Source of the DNA: Nitrosomonas sp. Nm34
GTDB taxonomy: Bacteria; Pseudomonadota; Gammaproteobacteria; Burkholderiales; Nitrosomonadaceae
Reading direction: 5' to 3'
NCBI RefSeq assembly: GCF_900113925.1
Contig: NZ_FORD01000008.1
Span: forward strand, 1 to 64,000
Length of the DNA stretch: 64,000 nt
Shown here: piece by piece, positions 46,476-55,594 of the stretch
How the letters are laid out: the number at the start of each line of letters is the position of its first letter
Position numbering within the stretch: the first letter of the stretch is position 1
The notes under the pieces: model-generated
The model's input: only the letters and a program-made list of their open reading frames with translations
The model's database searches: none
What the model was told of the DNA's origin: nothing
Program-made: the position numbers and the translations under genes

Positions 46476-47058
46476 GGTTTTTATATCTCTTTCCCTAATC
46501 TCGTTCAATGAAACTGTTAAAAACTACTGTGACACTCTCCACAGTGTTACTTCGTGCTCCCTTCTCCACCTATCTATTGGATAGGCGACTACCCCGAAAT
46601 GCATTTCGCTAAAAGAATTTTAGTGAAATTTGCTATTTTATTTCCTTATCGCTGCCATCTGAGCACGATGCGATCATTCATTTTCGCAGCATTTTAAGTA
46701 GCTTTTGAGATCGTAGATGCAAATAAAGTGATTTTATTTATGAGTTATTTGATGAGATAACTTTTCGGATCCATTCGCATCAGACTTGATCTTTAAAGTA
46801 TTATTTACTCAAGCATTTTTGTAAGGATATTTGGGGTAATCCATAAATAATATTTTACCGCTAACAGGTAATCGACTATTTCTTAGATAATAGAACTTTT
46901 CTTGTAACTTATCACTGAATTAATTAGTATGCCTTTCAAAATAACCAATCTGGTTTTATCTGGTTATCATTTCATTACTTGAAATTTATGATTCGTTGAG
47001 AAGGTCAATCAGGTGTTTATTTGGTTTTTATAATTAGTTATCTTTCTGGAGAGTTGCA
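46476..47058. other. Intergenic gap, 583 bp
   Basis: AT-rich divergent region between the pseudokinase and the methyltransferase gene. No ORF of note, repeat, terminator or RNA gene was recognised. GGAG precedes the methyltransferase ATG. Confidence 0.5.
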
Positions 47059-47853
47059 ATGGCAGGTTATGTGGGCGATGTCGCCACCCCTTACGACCAA
47101 GATCTTGGCCCTGTGCTTTTCGAACACTATGGAGCCGACATCGCGCAACGCACCACGCAAAGATCGGTGCGCGATGTACTCGAAATTGCCTCAGGTACGG
47201 GAATAGTCACGCGGAAATTGCGCGACGTGCTGAGCAAGGATGCGCGGCTGACTGCAGTTGACATCAGCGATGCCATGCTAGACGTCGCGCGCGCAAAATT
47301 TCTTCCTCATGAGCAGGTCACATTTCAAATCGCAGATGCTACAGCACTGCCTTTCGACGATGCAACCTTCGATGCGGTGGTCTGCCAGTTTGGAGTGATG
47401 TTCTTCGATCAAAATGCCGCCTTTCGCGAAGCTAACCGGACGCTGAGGGGCGGAGGGTGCTACTTGTTCAGTGTCTGGGACTCAGAGTACTACAATCCTT
47501 TCGCGAGTCTAAGTTTTGAGGTGCTAAAGCAGTTCTTCCCGTCGGATACCCCAAGGTTCCTGTTTGATCCTGTTTCCTGTCATGAAATTGATCCCATCAA
47601 AGAAAAACTTGTGGGTTCCGGCTTTAAGCGAATAACCATCTCGATTCAGCCACGTGAACATGATATTATGGATGTGTCATCCTTCGCACGGGCGCTTATT
47701 TTCAGTCCGGTCATCTTTGAAATAAGAGAGCGCGGTGACGTCGACCCCGAGGAAATCGCACAGGCGCTAACGCAAGCACTGATCCAGAAGTTTGGTTCCA
47801 ATCCCACACGTTATCCGATGCAAGCTATACTGTTTGAAGCGGAAAAATCCTGA
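47059..47853 (+). CDS. Class I SAM-dependent methyltransferase
   Basis: A 264-residue UbiE/Methyltransf_11-like enzyme. Motif I is VLEIASGTGIVTRKL, motif II ends LTAVDISDAMLDVARAKF, then ATALPFDDATFDAVVCQFGV and GGCYLFSVWDSEYYNPF. Acceptor unknown. Start at 47059 with GGAG nine bases upstream. Its codons look more GC-rich than the AT-rich gaps around it and it stands alone between a 583-bp gap and repeat copy G, which is compatible with, but does not prove, horizontal gain. Confidence 0.85.
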   Translation: MAGYVGDVATPYDQDLGPVLFEHYGADIAQRTTQRSVRDVLEIASGTGIVTRKLRDVLSKDARLTAVDISDAMLDVARAKFLPHEQVTFQIADATALPFDDATFDAVVCQFGVMFFDQNAAFREANRTLRGGGCYLFSVWDSEYYNPFASLSFEVLKQFFPSDTPRFLFDPVSCHEIDPIKEKLVGSGFKRITISIQPREHDIMDVSSFARALIFSPVIFEIRERGDVDPEEIAQALTQALIQKFGSNPTRYPMQAILFEAEKS

Positions 47854-48228
47854 ATTTGGGTTCGCCAATACTTGGCAATACGAGCACCAAACTATTAAAA
47901 ACTGATGCAATCTACCGTCTTCAAGTATTTTCTTGTTCCATTTGCAAATCAAAAATGACACGAAGGCGAGCTGCAGACAGAATCAATAATACAGCCAGGT
48001 AAAGCCGACCAAGTCAGTTTTGATTTAGAAATGGAATTCAAGGAGGGTTATGGGAACTTTTTTCAAGTTCTAAAGATTACCCTCAATCGAAAACAGAACC
48101 CATTTTGATCATTCAGCAATGTGCTTTGACTAAACAACCCGCTTTGCGTATATTCATTTTTCTTGAATACCCCGCATTGCTTAATCACCTTCTCATCCTC
48201 GTCGCATGACTTTTATCAGTAGGTTGTT
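47854..48228. other. Intergenic gap, 375 bp, containing repeat copy G
   Basis: Between the methyltransferase and the helicase gene. Apart from repeat copy G no gene or hairpin terminator is seen. Confidence 0.6.
47936..48036 (+). repeat. Dispersed ~100-bp palindromic repeat, copy G
   Basis: TTCCATTTGCAAATCAAAAA at the left and TTTTGATTTAGAAATGGAA at the right; the arms pair over about 19 bases with few mismatches. The core GACACGAAGGCGAGCTGCAG and AGCCGACCAAGTCAG matches consensus. Best-preserved terminal repeats in the window. Confidence 0.92.
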
Positions 48229-50937
48229 ATGAAAGTACTTCTCTACAACGAGCTTAACCCCAATACTATCCCTGGTTTCTCCAAGTTACAACAATACCTG
48301 GAAGAAGATAACTTCAAATCAGCCGAAGTTAAAAAGATTGGGGAGAATTTGTATCGAGCCAAGCTTAATCAACGTGATCGGCTGCTATTTTCGGTGTATC
48401 GTTATCAGGAAGAAAATTATGCGCTGATTCTGGAATTTATCAAAAGCCATGCTTATCAGGATTCGCGTTTTCTGCGTCAGGTTAGCAATATTGATGAAGA
48501 TAAAATTCCAGTCATATCCAAACTCGAAGAGCCTGCTGGAAAGCAACTGGTTTATCTTAATCCTAACCATAACTCATTTAATCTGTTGGACAAAATCATC
48601 TCATTTGATGATTACCAACAATCGGTTTATGACTTACATCCACCGCTCATTGTGATAGGTTCAGCTGGCAGCGGCAAGACGGCCCTGACGTTGGAAAAAA
48701 TGAAACAGGCCATAGGCGATGTCCTGTATGTCACTCAATCAGCCTATCTGGTTAAAAATTCCCGCGATTTATATTATGCGCACCATTACGATAACCCCGA
48801 TCAGCAGATTGATTTTTTATCGCTCCAGGAATTTCTGGAAAGTATTCGCGTACCGGAAGGCAAGCCTGTCACCTTTCAGGCTTTCCAGCAGTGGTTTGGC
48901 CGTTATCGCCAAGGTCCATTGAAAGATGCGCACAAATTATTCGAGGAGTTTCGCGGCGTCATTACTGGCCCTGCCACCGATAAAAGCTGGTTAAGCCGTG
49001 AAGATTATCTGAATCTGGGCGTCAAAGAATCGATTTTTCTGGCGGAAGAACGCGAATTAGCCTATGACGTGTTTGAAAAATACCTGGCTTTCCTTCAGAA
49101 AGAACAATTTTATGATAGCAATATCGTCAGCCATCAGTATCTTCAATACATTCAGCCATGTTATGACTTTGTCGTAGTGGATGAAGTACAGGATTTGACC
49201 AATATTCAACTCTATCTGATCATCAAATCGCTGCGTGAAACGCAGAATTTTATCTTGTGTGGCGACTCCAACCAGATCGTCCACCCCAACTTCTTTTCCT
49301 GGTCGAAAGTCAAAAGCCTGTTTTACCGGCAGGATGATCTCCAGACATCCGATGAGCTGATCCGGATTCTAAATACCAATTACCGCAATTCCCCGCAAGT
49401 CACTGATATTGCAAATAAGATTCTGAAAATAAAAAACCAGCGCTTTGGCTCCATCGACAAGGAAAGTCATTATTTAGTAGAAAGCAACGGCCACAACCAG
49501 GGCGAAGTATTGTTTTTGCAGGACACAGCTTCGGTTCGCAAGGAACTGGACAGCAAAACCAGAACTTCCACTCTTTTTGCCGTCATCGTAATGACGGCCG
49601 ACCAAAAACCAGCCGCACAACAATATTTCAGCACGCCGTTGGTTTTTACCATTCAGGAAGCCAAGGGACTGGAATATGAAAACATCATTCTCTATAACTT
49701 TCTGAGTCAGGAAGAAAGCCGCTATCGTGAAATCAGCAAAGGCGTCAGTCTGGCTGATCTCGATCAAGACATTAAATATGCCCGTGCCAAGGATAAAACT
49801 GACAAATCACTGGAAGTCTACAAATTTTATATCAATGCCCTGTACGTTGCGCTGACAAGAGCAGTTAAAAACCTGTACTGGATTGAAAACAATCCCAAAC
49901 AATCTTTATTGGATCTGTTAGGTTTGCGTAATGCTCAGGAAAGCCTGCAGCTTGCCAGCCAGAATTCCAGTCTGGATGCCTGGCGTCAGGAAGCCCATAA
50001 ACTCGAACTTCAGGGCAAGCAGGAGCAAGCTGAGCGAATTCGCCAGGAAATTCTCAAACAAAAAACACCAGACTGGCAAGTCATCGCTGGATCTGTCCTG
50101 GCTGAGCTAAAACAAAAAGCCATTGACAATGCCGACAAAAACGCCAGAATGACCCTGCTTGAGTATGGTTTAGTCTATGAAGATCGAGGCATTCTAGATA
50201 GCCTGCAGAAAGCCGGGTTCAAAGCAGCGCAACACCCTGAAAAAAGCTTGCAGCTACTGCAACAGAAGCACTATAGCGCCTATAGCTTTAAAAAACCCGA
50301 TGCCGTCCTCAGGCAGGTAGATCAATATGGCCCGGATTTTCGCAATATGTTTAATCAAACGTCATTAATGGTCGCTGCCTGGATGGGCAATACCGAAGTA
50401 ATCAAGGCGCTGATTGAGCTGGGCGCTGATACTGAAAAAGTAGATGGCAATGGTCTCACAGCTTTTCAAATCGCTCTGGCGCAAACGGTTCGCAACGAAA
50501 GCTACGCCAAAAAGAAACTGGCCGACATCTATGAGCAGCTCGAACCCACCAGCATGAGTATTCAGGTCGATGGGCGCCTGGTGAAGCTCGACCAGCACAC
50601 TATGGAGTTCTTCATGCTCAATCTGATGGTCGCAATGTCTTATCGCGTCATGTCGAAAAAATTATTTTACCGACCAGCAGGATTCTCCAGCCAGGATTTT
50701 ATCAATGCAGTGCAGCACATTCCCTATAGCATTTTGCCGGAGCGGCGCAAACAACGGACTTATCTGTCCAGTATTCTGTCAAAGAACGAAATCAACAAAG
50801 ACGATAAATACAACCGCAAATTGTTTTATCGTGTCATGCGCGGTATTTATGTTTTCAATCCTTGTCTGGCACTCAAAGTGGAAGGAGAATGGATCAATAT
50901 TTATGATTTATTGGCCATTGATAAACCGGTACTGTAA
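48229..50937 (+). CDS. SF1 (UvrD-like) helicase with RelE-like N-terminus and ankyrin C-terminus
   Basis: A 902-residue protein. Residues 1-85 resemble a RelE/ParE toxin fold (GENLYRAKLNQRDRLLFSVY, ILEFIKSHAYQDSRFL). A UvrD/TRANK1-type helicase follows: Walker A GSAGSGKT (144-151), FVVVDEVQDLTNIQ with Asp318-Glu319, NYRNSPQVTDIANKI, FTIQEAKGLEYENIILYN and NALYVALTRAVKNLYWIE. Residues near 705-760 hold ankyrin-type units (TSLMVAAWMGNTEVIKALIE, LGADTEKVDG), then an unrecognised C-terminal domain. Role unknown; candidate RNA/DNA surveillance or anti-phage function. TAGG precedes the ATG. Confidence 0.85.
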   Translation: MKVLLYNELNPNTIPGFSKLQQYLEEDNFKSAEVKKIGENLYRAKLNQRDRLLFSVYRYQEENYALILEFIKSHAYQDSRFLRQVSNIDEDKIPVISKLEEPAGKQLVYLNPNHNSFNLLDKIISFDDYQQSVYDLHPPLIVIGSAGSGKTALTLEKMKQAIGDVLYVTQSAYLVKNSRDLYYAHHYDNPDQQIDFLSLQEFLESIRVPEGKPVTFQAFQQWFGRYRQGPLKDAHKLFEEFRGVITGPATDKSWLSREDYLNLGVKESIFLAEERELAYDVFEKYLAFLQKEQFYDSNIVSHQYLQYIQPCYDFVVVDEVQDLTNIQLYLIIKSLRETQNFILCGDSNQIVHPNFFSWSKVKSLFYRQDDLQTSDELIRILNTNYRNSPQVTDIANKILKIKNQRFGSIDKESHYLVESNGHNQGEVLFLQDTASVRKELDSKTRTSTLFAVIVMTADQKPAAQQYFSTPLVFTIQEAKGLEYENIILYNFLSQEESRYREISKGVSLADLDQDIKYARAKDKTDKSLEVYKFYINALYVALTRAVKNLYWIENNPKQSLLDLLGLRNAQESLQLASQNSSLDAWRQEAHKLELQGKQEQAERIRQEILKQKTPDWQVIAGSVLAELKQKAIDNADKNARMTLLEYGLVYEDRGILDSLQKAGFKAAQHPEKSLQLLQQKHYSAYSFKKPDAVLRQVDQYGPDFRNMFNQTSLMVAAWMGNTEVIKALIELGADTEKVDGNGLTAFQIALAQTVRNESYAKKKLADIYEQLEPTSMSIQVDGRLVKLDQHTMEFFMLNLMVAMSYRVMSKKLFYRPAGFSSQDFINAVQHIPYSILPERRKQRTYLSSILSKNEINKDDKYNRKLFYRVMRGIYVFNPCLALKVEGEWINIYDLLAIDKPVL

Positions 50938-51136
50938 TAACTGAAATTTATCGGACCTTACTTTCTAGCCCGGCTGAGATACGAACAAAAAAACGAATTA
51001 CACTATCAGTGTGCAGATCGGGTTGATACAGGTGGGATAATTATTGGCTGAATCTTTGAATCAGTAGTAGATTTAATCTACTTCAAACGATGGATCTTGT
51101 CCGACTATTCGATTGCAGCTAATGATTTGTAGACGT

Positions 51137-51168
51137 AGGGTGCCAATAAGCGAAGCGCATTGCACCCG
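51137..51168. repeat. REP-like palindrome (AGGGTGCCAATAAGCG / CGCATTGCACCC)
   Basis: GGGTGCCAATAAGCG-AA-GCGCATTGCACCC forms an imperfect stem-loop. Near-identical GGTGCAATAAGCGAAGCGCATTGCACC units are, from memory, scattered through many proteobacterial genomes. It may be an extragenic palindrome. Confidence 0.65.
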
Positions 51169-51211
51169 TATTTTTTTAATTAGGTACAATAACGACCGCT
51201 CCCTACGTTTG

Positions 51212-51277
51212 CTCAAAGTGGAAGATGAATAACTCAATCTTTATGATGTATTAGCTATAGGAAAACCCGTGCTGTAA
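51212..51277 (+). pseudogene. Orphan duplicate of the helicase gene's last 22 codons
   Basis: Reads LKVEDE-stop-LNLYDVLAIGKPVL-stop, against LKVEGEWINIYDLLAIDKPVL-stop at the end of the intact gene (50874-50937). The nucleotide match is clear with scattered changes, and the Trp codon has become a stop. This suggests a second, mostly deleted tandem copy of the gene. Confidence 0.85.
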
Positions 51278-51340
51278 TATCGAAATCAGCAAAATAGGAA
51301 GTATCGCGCTTCTCAAAATGCGACGTCGATGTAATGCGCT

Positions 51341-51368
51341 GCCTTACTCAATTGAGTAAGGCTTTTTT
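51341..51368 (+). terminator. Rho-independent terminator
   Basis: GCCTTACTCAATTGAGTAAGGC is a perfect palindrome, followed by TTTTTT. It sits behind the orphan duplicated 3' end, so it presumably once served the lost second copy and now ends the helicase transcript. The stem also works for the minus-strand gene arriving from the right, though without an equivalent T-run. Confidence 0.92.
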
Positions 51369-51385
51369 AACGAAGGCTGTTGATT

Positions 51386-52657
51386 TCATGGGGATACATC
51401 GGGGTCACACTCTTCTATTCCATGAATTTCCCAGTTTTCTCGTGGAAAATCTATAAATTTATGCTTACACACTCTCCACACATGGTACAAGTTTTTTATT
51501 CCTGCCCCATCTCTCCTAAATATATATTGCTGTTCCCCTAAATCAAAGGGTTTCTCCAGATTTACTGATTTTTCCATCACCCTATACAGGGCGTTACGTG
51601 CATCAGCTACATCACGGAAATTAACCAACCGGCGTATATAGTATGCAGGCCCACTTCTCTCGCTTACTAGTTCATCGAATTCCTCATCCGCGTTTTGAAC
51701 CAATTGTTTTAATAACTGATGAGCAAGTTTACCCCAGTAGCCATAGCCTTCTTTATTATAGTCTTCAGCTTTCATGGTATGGGTAAAAAATACCTTTTTC
51801 ATATTAACTGCTTCTTGATTGAGAAAAGCCTTATCGACATTCCAGTCACTTAATAAAATTGATGGCATGGTTTGGTTCTTCCATATTTCACTGATCTGAT
51901 GGATCAAAATAAGGCTGTTTGACCAATTCCCAGCATAGAAAATCCAGTCGATCCCTAACGTTTTCACAGTATCAAAGGATAGAATTTCTTTATCCATGCT
52001 CCAGAGGATTACCTTACTGGATTCATTCTTTATATGAATTTGTTTAATGAATTCACTTGCCAAATAACTGGAATAAACATTGTTAGAGGCATCCTCCACT
52101 ACCCAGATTTTTTTACCTTTATTGCTAATTATAAAATCTGCGGCCGTTTCTGCTTGCTTGTCATCAGTCGGGGAGAGACGAAATACTGGATAGAAGGTAT
52201 CGATGGGAATTCTTGGTGGAAGCACATTCGGGTTGCTTTCAAAAGCCAGAATAACGGGAATAGGCGGATCAGCTTGTAAATAGTTGGGTAGTGCAATTTG
52301 AGTGGGAGTGCTGTAGAGATGCCCAATTACCATCAAAGTGTCGTGCTCCTTGGCAAGCTTTTCGGAAATACGCTTTGCATCCGTTTCCTTGCCATCGAAT
52401 TTCCGTAGCTTAATCTTGACACCATCGATCTCTAAGTCATCTTTATATTCCTGGTTAAATTTTTTCCATATTTTATTAACATCATCATTATCGAAATTGC
52501 CAACAAAATAAATTGTGTAAGACTCAGGCCGCACGTAATTATCAATTAGCGGGCGAATAATTGCTATACCCACGATGATAGATAACATAGGGGTAAGGAT
52601 CCATTTCCAGAAAATGGTCCAAACGCGTTTAAATAGTCCTTTGGTCGCATCTAGCAT
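51386..52657 (-). CDS. Membrane-anchored type 1 periplasmic-binding-like protein
   Basis: A 423-residue protein with one N-terminal transmembrane helix (WKWILTPMLSIIVGIAIIRP) instead of a cleaved signal. The rest has a LivJ-like (type 1 periplasmic-binding) pattern: YTIYFVGNFDNDDV, TLMVIGHLYSTPTQIALPNY, PVFRLSPTDDKQAETAADFI and KKIWVVEDASNNVYSSYLAS. There is no transporter gene beside it, so it is likely a tethered sensor or receptor rather than a transport component. Start ATG at 52657 lacks a good ribosome-binding site. It faces the helicase gene across the terminator. Confidence 0.7.
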   Translation of the reverse strand: MLDATKGLFKRVWTIFWKWILTPMLSIIVGIAIIRPLIDNYVRPESYTIYFVGNFDNDDVNKIWKKFNQEYKDDLEIDGVKIKLRKFDGKETDAKRISEKLAKEHDTLMVIGHLYSTPTQIALPNYLQADPPIPVILAFESNPNVLPPRIPIDTFYPVFRLSPTDDKQAETAADFIISNKGKKIWVVEDASNNVYSSYLASEFIKQIHIKNESSKVILWSMDKEILSFDTVKTLGIDWIFYAGNWSNSLILIHQISEIWKNQTMPSILLSDWNVDKAFLNQEAVNMKKVFFTHTMKAEDYNKEGYGYWGKLAHQLLKQLVQNADEEFDELVSERSGPAYYIRRLVNFRDVADARNALYRVMEKSVNLEKPFDLGEQQYIFRRDGAGIKNLYHVWRVCKHKFIDFPRENWEIHGIEECDPDVSP

Positions 52658-52978
52658 AGGTGTGAAGTGTTCTTTTTTTGACCAGCACCAGAAAAACTAA
52701 CGCACATAAATTTATGAATTGATGGACAGACTGATCCAATGATTAACGGTAATTTTCTGATTGACATTGGAAGCACAGCAAAAAGAGTTAGCTGATCCAT
52801 CCATTTTCTCTAAATATGATAAGAAATCACAAGAGAAACGCAATCATACAAAGGCATACAATTTCTTTTCATAAAATAAAACAAAGGGTAAGATTCGATT
52901 ATTTCTTCTTGTTTTGCTATCGGTTTGCCTTAATCTCGAGTATTGAGGATTCGCTGCCACCAATCAAAACAGGAGTTT
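52658..52978. other. Intergenic gap, 321 bp
   Basis: Between the anchored binding-like protein and zapE. AT-rich; no gene, hairpin or repeat recognised. Confidence 0.5.
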
Positions 52979-54190
52979 TTACTCGGCTACAACCTTACCA
53001 TGCCCTCTCGTCAAGTAATCTTCCGATTGCATTTCCATCAAACGGGAAATCGTGCGTTCAAATTCAAAACTGATCCCTCCCCCTGCATAAAGCGATTGAG
53101 GAGGTACAGCGGCCGAGCATAAGAATTTGACGTTATGCTCATAAAGCGCATCGATAAAAGTGATGAAGCGCTTAGCCTGGTCGCTGTTTTCCGGGGTAAA
53201 TTGCGGAATCGCAACCATGATAACGGTATGATAAGTTCTGGCAATGGCCAGATAGTCTGCCGAACCTACCGGGTTTGCGCATAGCCGTTTAAATGAAAAG
53301 ACGGCTACACCGCGTGCTGCTTTGGGCACAAACAACGTACGCCCCTGCACATTCAGCGTTTCACTGGGCACCTTCGCACGGTCTTCTATGCGCCGATCGG
53401 TCAGGCGGAAAAAGGTGGCAGATAATTGAGCTGTCGTTTCCTCATTGACCGGAAAATAATACGTTTGCGCACCCTTTAGACGGTTATAGCGATAATCAAC
53501 CGGCCCCTCAAGCGCAACCAGCTCAAGCCTTTCCTTGATTTGCTCGATAAAAGGCAGAAAGCGGTGGCGGTTGAGGCCATGCTTGTAAAGCTCGTCAGGC
53601 GGCCTGTTAGAAGTCGCCACCACAATGACACCTTGCTCAAACAGCGCATTGAACAGCCTGGCCAGTACCATGGCATCTGCAATATCGGTCACTTGCAGCT
53701 CATCAAAACACAGCAGGGTCGCTTCACCGGCTATTTGCCGTGCAATAACCGGAATGGGATCAGCAGCACTGGCACGTCCTCCGCCATGCTGCCTTCGTTT
53801 CTGTGCAGAAAGATCATGCGCCTGCTTAAGCCGGGCGTGGATATCCAACATAAATTCATGGAAATGCACCCGTCGTTTGAATGTCATTGGAGCGACAGAA
53901 TAAAACAGATCCATCAGCATCGATTTACCGCGCCCTACCCCCCCATAAAGATAAATCCCTTTGGGAGCGGGTTTATTGCCTGACTTACGAAACCAGCCAG
54001 TCGGCCACCAATTCTTGAACGAGAACTTATTGTTCTGGTTCCCTATCGCCGGGTAAATAACCAACTCACGGTGCAATCGTTCCAATGAAGCGACTGCTCT
54101 GGCCTGATCAGCATCAGGCTTGAGCTCCCCAGTCTGCATCAATGTTTGATATTCAGCTTCAGGTCCATTTTCTTCTATGGGGTGTTTCAT
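52979..54190 (-). CDS. zapE: Cell division protein ZapE (AFG1-like ATPase)
   Basis: A 403-residue P-loop ATPase associated with the division ring. Walker A is LYGGVGRGKSMLMDLFY, Walker B LLCFDELQVTDIADAMVLAR, and the following VVATSNRPPDELYKHGLNRH and FIDALYEHNVKFLCSAAVPP are typical of AFG1/ZapE. Somewhat longer than E. coli ZapE (375), with a short insert (AQKRRQHGGGRASAADPIPV). Start ATG at 54190. It stands alone. Confidence 0.95.
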   Translation of the reverse strand: MKHPIEENGPEAEYQTLMQTGELKPDADQARAVASLERLHRELVIYPAIGNQNNKFSFKNWWPTGWFRKSGNKPAPKGIYLYGGVGRGKSMLMDLFYSVAPMTFKRRVHFHEFMLDIHARLKQAHDLSAQKRRQHGGGRASAADPIPVIARQIAGEATLLCFDELQVTDIADAMVLARLFNALFEQGVIVVATSNRPPDELYKHGLNRHRFLPFIEQIKERLELVALEGPVDYRYNRLKGAQTYYFPVNEETTAQLSATFFRLTDRRIEDRAKVPSETLNVQGRTLFVPKAARGVAVFSFKRLCANPVGSADYLAIARTYHTVIMVAIPQFTPENSDQAKRFITFIDALYEHNVKFLCSAAVPPQSLYAGGGISFEFERTISRLMEMQSEDYLTRGHGKVVAE

Positions 54191-54498
54191 GAGGTGCTAC
54201 CTTTTAGCAAAAAGGATCAGCAATTTTAACATGAGGGGAAATAACGAAAGAGTTCAGTGTTTTGGGATGAGAATTACAGTCATAAATCTCCTAAGGCCAC
54301 AAAGATTCCATCTAGCATGGCTCCCTCACTAGAATCAGCTCGATATCGGCCAGCTAACATCTTTTCTCAGTCAAAAATCATGTTATTCATGATATCGGTA
54401 TAAATCCAAGAAATAGTCTCTAGCAATGGGGAGTGCTTTTACAGATAAAATTTATTCTTGGTTTTGATTAGCACAAAGGGAAGACCGAGGTATTGTCT
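54191..54498. other. Intergenic gap, 308 bp
   Basis: Between zapE and the alpha/beta hydrolase. No gene, repeat or terminator recognised. Confidence 0.5.
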
Positions 54499-55299
54499 TC
54501 ACAGACTGTTCAAAAATGTTTTAATAGTCTCATTAACCGCTTCAGGCTCTTCTATGGTGGAAGAATGTCCTGACTTGGGAATCCTGACTAAACGTGATCC
54601 AGCAATCCGAGCTTGAATACGCTCGGCTTTGGCCGGTATCGTGGCGACATCTTCTTCACCGACCATGATCAGGGTAGGCGTAGTAATTTTGTTAATCTCA
54701 TCGTAAACGCCCTGGCGATCTATTACGCCTTTGACCGCACGCGTGATGCCGATGCGATGATTGGCGATCAGATGCTTTTTCCACTCATCACGCAATGCGG
54801 CACGGTTAGGGTCGGCAAGAAAGGACTGGCCGAACAGGATGCGCATAACCGGCGCAGCGACCAATCTCAAGCCGAACCAGCGCGCAATAAAGTTGAGCCG
54901 GTTATAGCGCGGAATATTTTCTTTTGGCTCAGCATCAGCTGTCGTTCCCAGCAGGATCAGCGATCGCAGAAGTTCTGGCCGTCGGGCTGCCAACCGCATC
55001 CCCATAAATCCACCCATCGAAAGCCCGGCAAAATGACAAGGCGCACAGCCCAACGCCTCAATTAAAGCAACCGTATCCTGATAGAGAGTCTCCATGTCAT
55101 AGCCGCCTCGTGTGACTTCACTTTGCCCTTGTCCGCGAAAATCAAACGTGATGCAACGGTAGCGATCTTTAAGCGCATTGACCTGTGCCTCAAACATCTG
55201 CCCACTCCACAAAAGGCCATGGGCAAACAGGATAGTCTCTGACCCCGTTCCCTCTTCTGTGTAATGTAATTTCGCTCCGTTGACTTGAATTTTTGGCAT
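54499..55299 (-). CDS. Alpha/beta hydrolase
   Basis: Start at ATG 55299 (MPKIQVNGAKLHYTEEGTGS); a GTG at 55329 would add ten residues, and neither has a clear ribosome-binding site. The product has 266 residues. HG of the oxyanion hole: ILFAHGLLWSGQMFE; nucleophile elbow HFAGLSMGGFMGMRLA (Ser); acid in MVGEEDVATIP; and catalytic His in PKSGHSSTIEEPEAVN. Resembles 3-oxoadipate enol-lactonase or esterase-type hydrolases, but no aromatic-degradation genes are near, so the substrate is unknown. Confidence 0.87.
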   Translation of the reverse strand: MPKIQVNGAKLHYTEEGTGSETILFAHGLLWSGQMFEAQVNALKDRYRCITFDFRGQGQSEVTRGGYDMETLYQDTVALIEALGCAPCHFAGLSMGGFMGMRLAARRPELLRSLILLGTTADAEPKENIPRYNRLNFIARWFGLRLVAAPVMRILFGQSFLADPNRAALRDEWKKHLIANHRIGITRAVKGVIDRQGVYDEINKITTPTLIMVGEEDVATIPAKAERIQARIAGSRLVRIPKSGHSSTIEEPEAVNETIKTFLNSL

Positions 55300-55594
55300 G
55301 AGAGGTAGGAAAAATAGCGTTTTTTGCACAAGTGCAATATACGTAAAGTTGTATATTTGGTCAAACTTACTGCTGAGTAGTTAAGGAGTTATCTATTTTA
55401 AGTTTAATTATTTGGCATACTTGTACCTATCTATAATGGGCAGGGAATGTCACTTCGTGTGTAGAATCATCAGCAATACATTGAAAACATATCAATTTAT
55501 CAAAATTGTCAAATAAAATCGTTATATTCATATAATCTCGTCTGCGTACAAAATAATTTGTTTTATCCTTGTGTGTAAGCTGATTATCTCTATC

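Larger units (their letters stand above)
50938..51385. other. Gap with duplicated gene end, REP-like palindrome and terminator
   Basis: 448 bp after the helicase gene. It holds a REP-like palindrome (51137-51168), a 22-codon echo of the helicase 3' end (51212-51277) and a strong terminator (51341-51368). Confidence 0.7.
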
